From assembly GCA_003054665.1 (NCBI GenBank), contig QAYY01000008.1, forward strand, positions 171,665 to 235,664: a stretch of 64,000 nucleotides of DNA, written 5' to 3'. The first letter of the stretch is position 1; each line of letters starts with the position of its first letter. Below, piece after piece: positions 18,458 through 27,284 of the stretch. The translations under genes were made by a program, and so were the position numbers. The DNA comes from Opitutaceae bacterium EW11 (GTDB lineage Bacteria > Verrucomicrobiota > Verrucomicrobiia > Opitutales > Opitutaceae). The notes below the pieces were generated by a model, which was not told the origin of the DNA, ran no database searches, and saw only the letters and a list, made by a program, of their open reading frames with translations.

Positions 18458-19360
18458 TTAGGTCTTCGCCGTCGCCCGATCGCGGATGCTGTCCATGAAC
18501 GCGCCGACGGCGCCCGACGGGCGAGGCCCTTGCGGATAGAGAAAGGTGAAATCGCGCGGGATGCGGAACCGGGCGATGGGGACGACCGCAAGCTTTCCGA
18601 GGGTGACTTCGTTGGCAACGGCGAGGCGCGAGATGAATCCCAGCCCGACGCCGCTCGCGACCAGGCCCTTGATGGTTTCAGTGCTCTCCGTTTCCAGGAC
18701 GACGCGAAGCGCGGTCGCGCGAAGACCCTCTTTGCGTAGGGCCCGCTCGGTGACGTCGCGCGTCCCCGATCCCGGCTCGCGCATCACGAGCGGAGCGGCG
18801 GCGAGATCCTCGACGGCGAGGCGCTGCTTTTTTGCGTAGGCCGAGGAGGGGGCGGCGACGCAGACGATCTCGTCCTGGAAAAAATCCTCCGCGTGCAGAT
18901 CGCGGCGCTCGCCGGGTCCTTCGACCAGACCGACGTCGAGCCGCGCGTTGCGGACGGAGTCGGCGATTTCCTGCGTGTTTCCGATCTGCAGGCTGACGTC
19001 GACCTTGGGATGCTCCTGCTGAAAACGTCCGAGCGGAGCGGGTAGGAAGTATTGCGCCACGGTCGTGCTGCTTCCGATACGCAGCGGTCCGGCGAGCAGC
19101 GTCTGCCGCGAGCGCAGAGCCAACTCGGTCTCATGCTCGAGCTCGCAGCCGCGAATCACGGCCTTAAGAAGCGACTGTCCGGCTGCAGTCAGCCGGATCC
19201 CGCCGGGACTGCGGTGAAAGAGCGCCGTGCCATAGTGCTCCTCCAGCGCCTTGATATGTTGGGTGACCGCCGGCTGAGAGATGTGCAGCTGCTCCGACGC
19301 CCTCGTGAAATTGAGCTTTTCGGCGACGGCGCGGAAGACCTTGGCACGGTAATCGAGCAT
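18458..19360 (-). CDS. LysR-family regulator, YeiE-like
   Basis: This 300-residue regulator has an N-terminal winged helix-turn-helix (residues 1-60: NFTRASEQLHISQPAVTQHI) and a LysR effector domain from about residue 90 (LRIGSSTTVAQYFLP). The N-terminal sequence and the adjacent yeiH gene match the E. coli yeiE-yeiH arrangement, in which YeiE controls genes linked to sulfite stress. In E. coli the two genes are divergent. Here both are on the minus strand with the regulator 62 nt downstream of yeiH, so co-transcription is possible. The sulfite ligand is inferred from the family only. Confidence 0.85.
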   Translation of the reverse strand: MLDYRAKVFRAVAEKLNFTRASEQLHISQPAVTQHIKALEEHYGTALFHRSPGGIRLTAAGQSLLKAVIRGCELEHETELALRSRQTLLAGPLRIGSSTTVAQYFLPAPLGRFQQEHPKVDVSLQIGNTQEIADSVRNARLDVGLVEGPGERRDLHAEDFFQDEIVCVAAPSSAYAKKQRLAVEDLAAAPLVMREPGSGTRDVTERALRKEGLRATALRVVLETESTETIKGLVASGVGLGFISRLAVANEVTLGKLAVVPIARFRIPRDFTFLYPQGPRPSGAVGAFMDSIRDRATAKT

Positions 19361-19422
19361 GCGGAGAAACTGGTCGTTTCGACCGTCCGGGTCAGGTCAT
19401 TTCCGCCCGTCGGTCCCTGGTC

Positions 19423-20436
19423 TCACGGCGAAAGGTACGCGATTTCGAGAGCGACCATCGAGGCGAGCCCAAGCCAGCCCAGCACCGCGGTGGCGGACGC
19501 CCGGAAGGCGTTAGCCCGGAGCCGCTTCAGGTCCATCTCCAGACCCATTGCCGCCATCGACATCGTCATGAGAAACGTCGCCACGGAGATCACGTGATTC
19601 CCGACCGCGACGAGCACCGCCTGCTGGGCCGGAAAACTGCGGAAAAAGAGCGTGTTGATTCCCGCGACTAACAGAAAGCCGAGCACGAACCAAGGCGGCG
19701 AGATGCGACGGGTTTCTTCACGTCCGGCCGAACGCCGCGCGGTCAGCCAACCGAGCGTGAACACCGCAGGGACCAGAAGCACGACGCGCGTGAGTTTCGC
19801 AATCGTGCCGATCTCCACGGCGCCATCCACCGGCTGGACGGCCGCCATGACTTGGGCGATCTCGTGAAGGGTCGAGCCGGCGAGCACGCCGTAGGTCTGA
19901 GGCGAAAGCGGATGGAAATGCTGCCAGGCAGTGAAGCCGAGCATCGCGATCGTACCGAGCAGGCTGCCGAGCGGGATGGCCAAACCGGCATCTTCCTCGC
20001 GGGCCTGCGTCGCGGGAACCGCGGCCGCGACGGCTGAAGCTCCGCAGATCGACGTATCGACGGCGATCAACATCGCCAAGCGCGAGTCGAGGCCGAGACA
20101 TCGGCCGAGCCAGCTGATGCCGATCAGTCCGCAGGTGACGACGGTGAGATCGATGAGCACGACCCGGACGCCCGCATGCATCAGCAGATCGAAGTTCAGG
20201 CGCACTCCGAGGAGGATGATGCCCCACCGGAGCAGGCGACGCGCGGAGAAACCGATTCCCGGGCGCTGGGCCATGGAGACGTGGTTGGACAACCGCCACG
20301 CGATGCCGAGCAGCAGGGCCAGGGCGAGGGGCCCCAGGTTTCCCACCACCGGCATCCTCGCCAGCACCGTTGCAGCCAACGCCAGGAGCAGCGTGAGGCT
20401 TACGCCCGAGCGAAAATGATGCGAACGACCTTTCAT
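19423..20436 (-). CDS. yeiH: YeiH-family (UPF0324) membrane protein
   Basis: This 337-residue integral membrane protein has about ten hydrophobic segments. Family signatures are GPLALALLLGIAWR near residue 40, GIILLGVRLNFDLL, the central DTSICGASAVAA and the late HEIAQVMAA. UPF0324 proteins are putative transporters, suggested by genetics to export or take up sulfur compounds; no transport substrate is firmly established. The LysR regulator that normally accompanies yeiH follows. The start lies near the plus-strand msrB gene, with a 140-nt divergent promoter region between them. Confidence 0.88.
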   Translation of the reverse strand: MKGRSHHFRSGVSLTLLLALAATVLARMPVVGNLGPLALALLLGIAWRLSNHVSMAQRPGIGFSARRLLRWGIILLGVRLNFDLLMHAGVRVVLIDLTVVTCGLIGISWLGRCLGLDSRLAMLIAVDTSICGASAVAAAVPATQAREEDAGLAIPLGSLLGTIAMLGFTAWQHFHPLSPQTYGVLAGSTLHEIAQVMAAVQPVDGAVEIGTIAKLTRVVLLVPAVFTLGWLTARRSAGREETRRISPPWFVLGFLLVAGINTLFFRSFPAQQAVLVAVGNHVISVATFLMTMSMAAMGLEMDLKRLRANAFRASATAVLGWLGLASMVALEIAYLSP

Positions 20437-20576
20437 CCGCCGAGGATACCGCGACCGGACCGGGCTGGGGAAATACCGTTGCTCTATACCCGATAACTTC
20501 CGGCTATGGCCGCCGCGCGGCCAGCTCCGAACGGCGCCAGTGGCGCTTCGGCGAATCTTGAGTAGGATCTGCGCGC

Positions 20577-21209
20577 ATGAAATTCGGTTTTGCCATCGCC
20601 GGCCTCGCCCTCTGCGGCGCTGTGCTCTGGGCAGGTCCCTCCATGAATGCGAAAAAGTCCTCCTCCGCCACGACCGACGAACAGTATGGCGCAGCCTGCG
20701 CGACCGACGGTGAAAAGTCGGCCTGCGGGTTGCCGTCCCATGTGGTCATCGACATGGCGAAAACCGCCGTGAAGAAATCCGACGACGAGTGGAAAAAGCT
20801 GCTCACGCCCGAACAATTCCGCGTGGCGCGGAAGCAGGGGACGGAGCCGCCCTTTCACAATGCGTATTGGGACAATCACGACGACGGCGTGTATTTCTCG
20901 GTCTGCAGCGACACGCCGCTCTTCGACAGCCGCGACAAATTCGAGAGCGGCACCGGCTGGCCGAGCTTCACCAAGCCGATCGAGGACAAGTTTGTCGGCG
21001 TTTCGCGCGACAGCAGCTACGGCATGATTCGCGACGAAGTGCATTGCAGCGTCGACGGCGCTCACCTCGGCCACGTGTTCGACGACGGTCCCGCTCCGAC
21101 GGGCAAACGCTACTGCATCAACTCGGCTTCGCTGCGGTTCATGCCCCGCAAGGAGTACGACGCCTGGGTGGCGAAGCACGGTCAACAGGCCGTATCGAAG
21201 GCACCCTGA
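20577..21209 (+). CDS. msrB: Exported peptide-methionine (R)-S-oxide reductase
   Basis: This 210-residue protein reduces methionine-R-sulfoxide in proteins. A signal peptide covers residues 1-20. Residues 70-200 are the MsrB fold, with TEPPFHNAYWDNHDDGVYFS, GTGWPSF, HLGHVFDDGP and the catalytic Cys180 in RYCINSASLRF. The usual zinc CxxC after GVY is reduced to one Cys (SVC, residue 110), so a structural zinc is unlikely. Two extra Cys near the mature N-terminus (41 and 50) could take part in recycling. The location is periplasmic, where it would repair oxidised envelope proteins. Confidence 0.9.
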   Translation: MKFGFAIAGLALCGAVLWAGPSMNAKKSSSATTDEQYGAACATDGEKSACGLPSHVVIDMAKTAVKKSDDEWKKLLTPEQFRVARKQGTEPPFHNAYWDNHDDGVYFSVCSDTPLFDSRDKFESGTGWPSFTKPIEDKFVGVSRDSSYGMIRDEVHCSVDGAHLGHVFDDGPAPTGKRYCINSASLRFMPRKEYDAWVAKHGQQAVSKAP

Positions 21210-21272
21210 CGCCCGTAGGCGCCGCTCGCGCCGGTCCCGGAGTTTCTGCCCCGGCCGGCGCCGCGGGGCAGA

Positions 21273-23951
21273 CTACTCGTGGCGAAGGGCGTTGACCGGG
21301 TTTATCTGGATGGCGCGGCGAGCCGGGAGGAAACACGCCAGCGCGGTGACGCCGATCAGGACCAGCACGACGCCTGAATAGACCACCACGTCGAACGGCT
21401 TGGCGCCGTACAGCACGTGCGAAAGAAGGAACGTCATGCCGAAGGCTGCCAGCACGCCGACGCCGATGCCGATGATCGTGAGCCGGGCGCTGTCGCGCAC
21501 GACCAGCTTGAGCACCTGGGCACGGGTGGCACCGAGCGCCATCCGAACGCCGATCTCCCGGGTCCGTTGAGTGACGCCGTAGGCGACCACCGCATACAAG
21601 CCCATGACGCCGAGGAAGAGGGCGATCAGGCCCTGGATGCCGGCGACCGTCGCGCCCATGCGCAGCGGCATGAACGCGAACACGCTCTGTCTCAGGTGCT
21701 CGTCGAGCGTGCGAACGTTGAAGACCGGCAGGTCCGGATTGACCGAGTGGATGGCGTCCCGCACCTGGGTAGCGAGAGCGGCGGGATCCAGGTTGCTGCG
21801 CACCGCGACCGTCATCGGCGAATCGTAGATTTGGGCATAGGCATAATACGCCGCGGGCCGCGGGGCTTCGGTCAGCATCATGTATTTTCCGGTGGTGGTT
21901 ACGCCCACGACCTGAACCCACGGGCCGTCTTTCCAACGGCGGAAACGTTTGCCGATCGGGTCCTGACCGGGCCAGCAGGCCTCGGCCATCGCCGCGTTGA
22001 CCACGGCGACGTGCACGGTGTCTGCCCGATCGTCGTCCGTGAACGTGCGCCCTTTCAGCAGTCGGACGCCCAGGGTCGAGAAATACGCCGGATCGACGAC
22101 ATTGGTCATGGCCGACGTCTTGCCGTCCGCGAGTTGGGCGGGCGGGTTCTCCGGGTAGAGATCGCCGAACCGCATCACGTTGTCCAAGGGGATCAGCTGC
22201 GTGAGGCACGCGGACTGCACCCCCGGAAGACTGCGAACACGAGAGAGCACGTCGCGGCTGAACGCGCGGCCATTCTCCTCGGAGAAGCGCTGCAGACTGA
22301 GGTCGAAAGACGTCAGCAACACCCCGGTGGGATTAAAACCCAGATCCAACGACCGAATCGCCTGAAGACTGCGCAGGAACACGGCCGCCATGATGAGGAC
22401 CACGCACGACGACGTGATTTGCGAAAGGACCAGCATGTTGCGCAGCCGGTGGCGTTGTCCGGTGGTCCGGCCTCCGCCGCTCTCGTTCAGGCCTTCCACC
22501 AGATTCACCCGTGAGGCACGCCAGGCGGGGACGATACCCGTCAGCACGCCGGCCACGATTGAAATGGCGAAGGTGAACACCACCACGCGCCAGCCCACTT
22601 CCGTCGGCATGTAGATGGGGATGTCGGAGTTGGGGCTGAAACGGCCCAACATCCGACCGGCGAATTGCGACATATACCAGCCGGCGACGCCTGCGAGGAG
22701 CGATACGAGTACGCTTTCGACCAGCAGCTGGGCGGCGAGCCGGAGCCGCGTTGCTCCAAGGGCCGCACGCATCACGAGTTCCTTCTGCCGCGAAAGCACC
22801 CGCGCCATCATCAGGTTCGCAACGTTGGCGCAGGCGATCAGCAGCACCAAGCCGACCATGGCGACAAACAACGCGCAGAGAGCCGGCATGATCGAGGAGA
22901 TGGAGGGATCCGGCCGCGCACTGTTCTCCAGCATCAGCATGACCTTTGTGCCTTTGTGCTCCTCCGGAAAAGCCGCGGCCACCTGCGCTCCGAGGACGTC
23001 GAATTCCGCCCGGGCGTCGTGAAGCGACACCCCGGGTTTCAGTCGCCCCATCAGCCGCCAGCTTGTTGCCCAGCGCTTGTCCAGCTGGTCGGCGCCGTTA
23101 GTGGGATACAGCAGCGGCAACGTGCCGGCGGGAACGAAGACCCCCAGATCCATTCCCCAGTTGAAGCCATGGAATCCGTTGGCCGCTATCCCCACGACGG
23201 TAAACGGGTGTCCATTGATGCGGATCGTCTTCCCGACGATGCCGGGATCCGCGGCGAGGTGATTCTCCCAGAAGCCGCGGCTCAGCACCGCGACCGCGGC
23301 CGTCCCGGCCGTCTCGCCGTCGGAAGGGAGCAACGTGCGGCCCAACTCCGCCGCGACGCCCATGTCGGCGAACATCGACGGTGACACCGCCTGACCCCAG
23401 GAACGGATCGGCGACTTTCCCTCCGCGCTGACTTGCAGCGGGATCATGTCGGTGGCGCAAAGCCCTGTGACCGTCTTCGTTCGCTCCCGGTATTCCTTGA
23501 AATCTGGATACGCGATGCCCACCGGCATGTTGACGGTCGGATGTTTCTGCACGACCACCACCAGCCGCTCCGGGGCGGGGAAGGGGGCCGGCTCGAAGAA
23601 GACCAGGCTGAGCATCCCGAAGATCGTTGCATTGACGGCGATGCCGAAGGCGAGGGTGAGCACGATCACAGCGGTGTAGCCGGGGCTCTTCACGATCATC
23701 CGGAGTCCGAAGCGGATGTCGCGAATCAGATGGTCGACCCACGCAAAGGGACGTCCGTCGCGGCAGGTTTCCTCGATGCTGTCGGTGTGGCCGAACTGCT
23801 TCCGCGCCTCGCGGCGCGCCTCGTCGGCGGACATGCCGGCGGCGCGATTCGCGGTTTCCTGACTCTCCATATGGAAGCGCATCTCCTCGGCCATCTCCTG
23901 GTCGAGTTTGCTGCGCCGAAAAAGCGAACGGATGCGGGTCCAGAGGCTCAT
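21273..23951 (-). CDS. ADOP-type ABC permease (MacB/FtsX domain duplication)
   Basis: This 892-residue inner-membrane protein belongs to the acidobacterial-duplicated-orphan-permease type. It begins with a soluble helix (residues 1-70, including DEARREARKQFG). A membrane anchor follows (SPGYTAVIVLTLAFGIAVNATIF), then a MacB-like periplasmic domain, an FtsX domain, a second periplasmic domain and a second FtsX domain ending near the C-terminus. No ATPase is encoded beside it, as is usual for orphan permeases. Such proteins are associated with export or envelope stress, but the cargo is unknown. The PadR regulator is 28 nt upstream on the same strand, and the pair forms the standard PadR-ADOP module. 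Confidence 0.9.
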   Translation of the reverse strand: MSLWTRIRSLFRRSKLDQEMAEEMRFHMESQETANRAAGMSADEARREARKQFGHTDSIEETCRDGRPFAWVDHLIRDIRFGLRMIVKSPGYTAVIVLTLAFGIAVNATIFGMLSLVFFEPAPFPAPERLVVVVQKHPTVNMPVGIAYPDFKEYRERTKTVTGLCATDMIPLQVSAEGKSPIRSWGQAVSPSMFADMGVAAELGRTLLPSDGETAGTAAVAVLSRGFWENHLAADPGIVGKTIRINGHPFTVVGIAANGFHGFNWGMDLGVFVPAGTLPLLYPTNGADQLDKRWATSWRLMGRLKPGVSLHDARAEFDVLGAQVAAAFPEEHKGTKVMLMLENSARPDPSISSIMPALCALFVAMVGLVLLIACANVANLMMARVLSRQKELVMRAALGATRLRLAAQLLVESVLVSLLAGVAGWYMSQFAGRMLGRFSPNSDIPIYMPTEVGWRVVVFTFAISIVAGVLTGIVPAWRASRVNLVEGLNESGGGRTTGQRHRLRNMLVLSQITSSCVVLIMAAVFLRSLQAIRSLDLGFNPTGVLLTSFDLSLQRFSEENGRAFSRDVLSRVRSLPGVQSACLTQLIPLDNVMRFGDLYPENPPAQLADGKTSAMTNVVDPAYFSTLGVRLLKGRTFTDDDRADTVHVAVVNAAMAEACWPGQDPIGKRFRRWKDGPWVQVVGVTTTGKYMMLTEAPRPAAYYAYAQIYDSPMTVAVRSNLDPAALATQVRDAIHSVNPDLPVFNVRTLDEHLRQSVFAFMPLRMGATVAGIQGLIALFLGVMGLYAVVAYGVTQRTREIGVRMALGATRAQVLKLVVRDSARLTIIGIGVGVLAAFGMTFLLSHVLYGAKPFDVVVYSGVVLVLIGVTALACFLPARRAIQINPVNALRHE

Positions 23952-23979
23952 GGGGACGCGGGTTGAGGGTTGAGCTGGG

Positions 23980-24306
23980 TCAGGAGCCCTGCAGCACTTG
24001 CCCGATGGCCAACGCCAGCTTGTTCCAACTGGTCTTCTCCGTCTCGAGCTGCTTCACGCCGACCCGGGTGAGGGAATAGAACTTCGCCCGGCGGTTGTTC
24101 TCGGACTGGCCCCATTCCGCCTTGATCCATCCGCGCTGTTCCATCCGGTAGAGCGCCGGGTAGAGGGAGCCTTCTTCGACGCGGAGCACGTCTTGCGAGA
24201 GGAGGTGAATGCGTTGGGCGATGCCGAAGCCGTGCATCGGCCCGGCGCTCAGGACCTGAAGAACCAGGAGGTCGAGCGTGCCTTGGAGGAGTTCCATTTT
24301 TGCCAT
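23980..24306 (-). CDS. PadR-family transcriptional regulator
   Basis: This 108-residue winged-helix regulator reads MAKMELLQGTLDLLVLQ at its start. It continues with GPMHGFGIAQRI and EEGSLYPALYRMEQRGWI, the standard PadR DNA-binding core, and a short C-terminal dimerisation helix. The frame is open much further upstream, but that extension has no PadR similarity. The ATG at 24306 matches the family start exactly and lies just after the promoter and operator at 24334-24370. It should repress itself and the downstream permease gene. Confidence 0.93.
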   Translation of the reverse strand: MAKMELLQGTLDLLVLQVLSAGPMHGFGIAQRIHLLSQDVLRVEEGSLYPALYRMEQRGWIKAEWGQSENNRRAKFYSLTRVGVKQLETEKTSWNKLALAIGQVLQGS

Positions 24307-24333
24307 GGGATAAGCGTGGTTGCGACCGTCTAC

Positions 24334-24370
24334 CCTAGAACATCTAGGCTTCATCCCTAGAACGTCAAGG
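24334..24370 (-). promoter_or_regulatory. Promoter with twin palindromic operator for the padR-ADOP operon
   Basis: Two copies of a 15-bp site occur 22 bp apart: CCTAGA-ACA-TCTAGG (24334-24348, a perfect palindrome) and CCTAGA-ACG-TCAAGG (24356-24370, imperfect). On the minus strand a -35 TTGACG (24368-24363) falls in the outer copy. A -10 TAGATG (24346-24341) falls in the inner copy, with a 16-bp spacer. A dimeric regulator bound at either copy would block RNA polymerase, which fits PadR autorepression. Confidence 0.7.
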
Positions 24371-24519
24371 GAAGAACTGCGACGGTTGGCTTTTGGCGCA
24401 TCCTGCCGTGGCGGACGGAGGAATCGCGAACCATGGGGAGTCGCGCCGATGGTCGTTTCGGATGGTCCGCCCATGGCGCGGCCGCGTCGGTTGGGTACCT
24501 TCGACGAAATCCGACCGCC

Positions 24520-25878
24520 ATGCCTTTCTCGAGCGAGTTTTCCTTCCGAAGCGAACGCGACCGGCTCCGTCAGGGCGCCAGGACCTTTCCCGGTCTGGCC
24601 GAGGAGGCGCGCTGGATTTCCGACTGGTTGGGCGACGCCAAGGTGGTGCTGCTCGGGGAGGCGAGCCATGGAACGCACGAGTTCTACGAGCTTCGGGCGG
24701 AGATCACTCGCAACCTCATCGAGCGCCATCGCTTTTCGGCCGTCGCGATCGAAGGCGACTGGCCCGATGCGTATCAGGTGCACCGCTACATTACGCGGGA
24801 GGGCGTCGCGGGCTCTGCCGAGTCGGCGCTGGGCGGATTTGCCCGGTTTCCGCAGTGGATGTGGCGCAATACCGTCGTGCGCGATTTCGTGGGCTGGCTG
24901 CGGGCGAGGAATCTCAGCGTTGGTGCGGCGCAGGATCGGACCGACTTCTTCGGCCTCGACCTCTACAGCCTGCGTTCGTCGATGCAGGCGGTGGTCGCGT
25001 ACCTGGAAAAGGTCGATCCTGAGGCGGCGCGGGCGGCCAAAGCGAGCTACGGTTGTTTCGAGGATTTTGGGCAGGAAACGGAATCCTACGCCTGGGCCTC
25101 GAAACATCTGGGAGAAGGTTTGTGCGAGGACGTCGTGGTTCGCGAACTCCTGGCTCTCCGCTCGCGGCGGGCGGAGTACGTGGAGGCGGACGGACACGCG
25201 GCGCACGAAGAGTTCTTTTCCGCCGAGCAGAACGCGCGCGTGGCCCGCAACGCCGAGGAGTATTACCGCACGATGCTGCATGGCCGCGTCGCCTCGTGGA
25301 ATATCCGCGACCGGCACATGGCCGAGACGCTCGATCAGCTGATGGAGCACCTCCGTCGGCGCGGCCTCCCGCAGAAGATCGCCGTTTGGGCGCACAACTC
25401 GCACCTCGGCGACGCGCGGGCGACGGAGGTCGCCAAGGAAGGGGAGTTGAACCTGGGGCAACTCGTGCGTGAGCGCTACGGTGAGACGGCGAAATTGCTC
25501 GGCTTCACGACCTACACGGGTGCGGTGACTGCCGCCTCGGATTGGGATGCCCCGGCGCAGCACAAGCGCGTCCGGGCGGCGCTGCCGCACAGCTACGAGG
25601 AGCTACTGCATGAGCTGAACCTTCCGCGTTTCTTCCTCCCGCTGCGCGGGCCCGGAGCGGTGGGCAGAAATCTCCTGCCGGAATGGCACCTCGAACGGGC
25701 GATTGGCGTGATCTATCGGCCGGAGACGGAGCGCTGGAGCCACTATTTCCACTGCAATCTGGCGAACCAGTTCGACGCGGTGATGCACATCGACCGGACC
25801 ACGGCGCTCGAGCCGTTGGAGCGAACGCCGCTTTGGGAGTCGGGCCGGGTGCCCGAGACCTTCCCCTCCGGCGTCTGA
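24520..25878 (+). CDS. Erythromycin-esterase-family hydrolase
   Basis: This 452-residue protein belongs to the EreA/EreB-like superfamily (PF05139). Conserved elements are VLLGEASHGTHEFYELR with the catalytic-type His, AIEGDWPDAYQVHRY, WMWRN and WAHNSHLGDA. Despite the name, most members are not macrolide resistance enzymes. Many environmental ones are of unknown substrate, and some are fused to phosphoribosyltransferases. I chose the ATG at 24520 because the homology begins soon after it, whereas the upstream 29 codons are unlike the family. No signal peptide is seen. Confidence 0.85.
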   Translation: MPFSSEFSFRSERDRLRQGARTFPGLAEEARWISDWLGDAKVVLLGEASHGTHEFYELRAEITRNLIERHRFSAVAIEGDWPDAYQVHRYITREGVAGSAESALGGFARFPQWMWRNTVVRDFVGWLRARNLSVGAAQDRTDFFGLDLYSLRSSMQAVVAYLEKVDPEAARAAKASYGCFEDFGQETESYAWASKHLGEGLCEDVVVRELLALRSRRAEYVEADGHAAHEEFFSAEQNARVARNAEEYYRTMLHGRVASWNIRDRHMAETLDQLMEHLRRRGLPQKIAVWAHNSHLGDARATEVAKEGELNLGQLVRERYGETAKLLGFTTYTGAVTAASDWDAPAQHKRVRAALPHSYEELLHELNLPRFFLPLRGPGAVGRNLLPEWHLERAIGVIYRPETERWSHYFHCNLANQFDAVMHIDRTTALEPLERTPLWESGRVPETFPSGV

Positions 25879-25957
25879 GCGCGACGCCCGGACAGGCGTA
25901 GTCAGGACCAGGATACTAGTCGCGCGGGCCGCGATGGCGTCAGGGCTGCGGGCGAAG

Positions 25958-26575
25958 TCATGGCGCGCCGAACGTCTCGATCCGCACTCCGGCGTCCTGC
26001 ATTTCCTGAATGGCACGCCGGTCGTCGCCGGCGCGGACGTTCACCGCCCGGCAACCGTCGACCAGAAGCGCGACGCCGAGGCCGAGCTGGCGGGCGTCGA
26101 GCGCGGTGAACTTCACGCAGTAGTCCGTGGCGAGGCCGAGGACCGCTACCTCCGTCACGCCGCGCTCCTTGAGGTATTCGCCGAGGCCTGTGCTTTTGCG
26201 GTGCCCGTTGTCGAAAAAGCCGCTGTAGCTGTCGATGCGCGGATCCGTGCCCTTCTGGAACACCCGCTGGAATCGTCCGCTTTCGAGTCCGGGCGCAAAC
26301 GCCGCTCCAAACGTGTTCTGCACGCAATGCGCCGGCCAGAGAATCTGCTGGAGCCCGTCGAGGTTCACGACCTGCCCCGGCTTCGAGCCCGGATGATTCG
26401 AGGCGAAACTGCCATGATTTGCGGGGTGCCAGTCCTGGGTCCCAACGGTGAGCCCGAACCGCCCCGAGCGAAGGGCGGAGTTTGCCGCCCGAATCACGGC
26501 GTCTCCGTCCGCCACGGGCAGGGCTCCGGTCGGCAGGAAATCGTTCTGCACATCCACCACCAGGAGGGCGTTCAT
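25958..26575 (-). CDS. pncA: Nicotinamidase
   Basis: This 205-residue isochorismatase-fold enzyme hydrolyses nicotinamide to nicotinate and ammonia for NAD salvage. The catalytic triad is visible as D8 (DVQNDF), K108 (FQKGTD) and C153 (ATDYCV). The metal-binding set is D48, H50 and H54 in QDWHPANHGSF. Length is normal (about 200-215). It stands on the minus strand, 53 nt downstream of the YbaK-type gene. The two may be co-transcribed, without an obvious functional link. Confidence 0.94.
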   Translation of the reverse strand: MNALLVVDVQNDFLPTGALPVADGDAVIRAANSALRSGRFGLTVGTQDWHPANHGSFASNHPGSKPGQVVNLDGLQQILWPAHCVQNTFGAAFAPGLESGRFQRVFQKGTDPRIDSYSGFFDNGHRKSTGLGEYLKERGVTEVAVLGLATDYCVKFTALDARQLGLGVALLVDGCRAVNVRAGDDRRAIQEMQDAGVRIETFGAP

Positions 26576-26628
26576 GGTGCTACGGATGGCGAGACGGACG
26601 AAGCTGGCAAGGATGGATCCGGGGGGCG

Positions 26629-27093
26629 CTAGCTGGTGATGAAGTCGAGGATGACCGGCTTCGTCAGGTTGGCGAAGTCAGCGAACGACATCTTGATCGA
26701 TTCGTTGTGGGTGCAGGCGTTGAACGTGATCTGCGGCTCGTTGGCCAGTTCGTGCGAGATGTAGACCGGGAGTCCGTAGAGGTTTCCGAACGGCGGCATG
26801 GCGCCGATCTCGCAATCGGGGAACCGGTCCTTGAATTCGTCTTCCGTGGCGAGACGCACGTCGTGCGTATCCAACATTTCGCGCAGGTCCGAGAGCACGA
26901 TCTTGCGGTTCGCCGGCACGACGACCATCGCGAGCTTGTCGTTCATGTGCACGATGACGGTTTTGGCAAAGCCCCGGCCGGTGACGTGCGACGAAGCCGC
27001 TGCTTCGGGCGCGGTGTAGGCGGGCGGATGCAGGATCGTGACGTACTCGACCCCGCGGCTGTCCAGATACTCTTTCAGTTTCGTGGCTGGCAT
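26629..27093 (-). CDS. YbaK/ProX-type aminoacyl-tRNA deacylase domain protein
   Basis: This 154-residue single-domain protein matches the YbaK/EbsC/ProRS-editing fold. Pieces seen are YLDSRGVEYVTILHPPAYTA, FAKTVIVHMNDKLAMVVVPAN with the conserved Lys used in editing, and the late GAMPPFGNLYGLPVYI. Free-standing members hydrolyse mischarged tRNAs, for example Ala-tRNAPro or Cys-tRNAPro. The exact substrate is not predictable. The start at 27093 is supported by a strong ribosome-binding site, GGAGG, 6 nt upstream. Confidence 0.88.
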   Translation of the reverse strand: MPATKLKEYLDSRGVEYVTILHPPAYTAPEAAASSHVTGRGFAKTVIVHMNDKLAMVVVPANRKIVLSDLREMLDTHDVRLATEDEFKDRFPDCEIGAMPPFGNLYGLPVYISHELANEPQITFNACTHNESIKMSFADFANLTKPVILDFITS

Positions 27094-27284
27094 GACGCCT
27101 CCTTCGATTTGAGATCTGCGAACGCCGAGCGGAACGAGGGCGCCGATGCCGGGCTGCAGCGGCGTCCCCGTGCTCGTTGGCGATAGTTTATCCACGATCC
27201 GCGGCGTGCCAATGCCGTTCGGGCAATTCCGGCGTTTTCCTTTCCACCGATGTACCGCCGGCGCAACCGGGAGCCGGGCGGCCT

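Noticed and set aside
24520-25878. Macrolide resistance gene
   Set aside because: Family membership alone does not show resistance. Most members of this superfamily have other or unknown substrates, and there is no mobile context.
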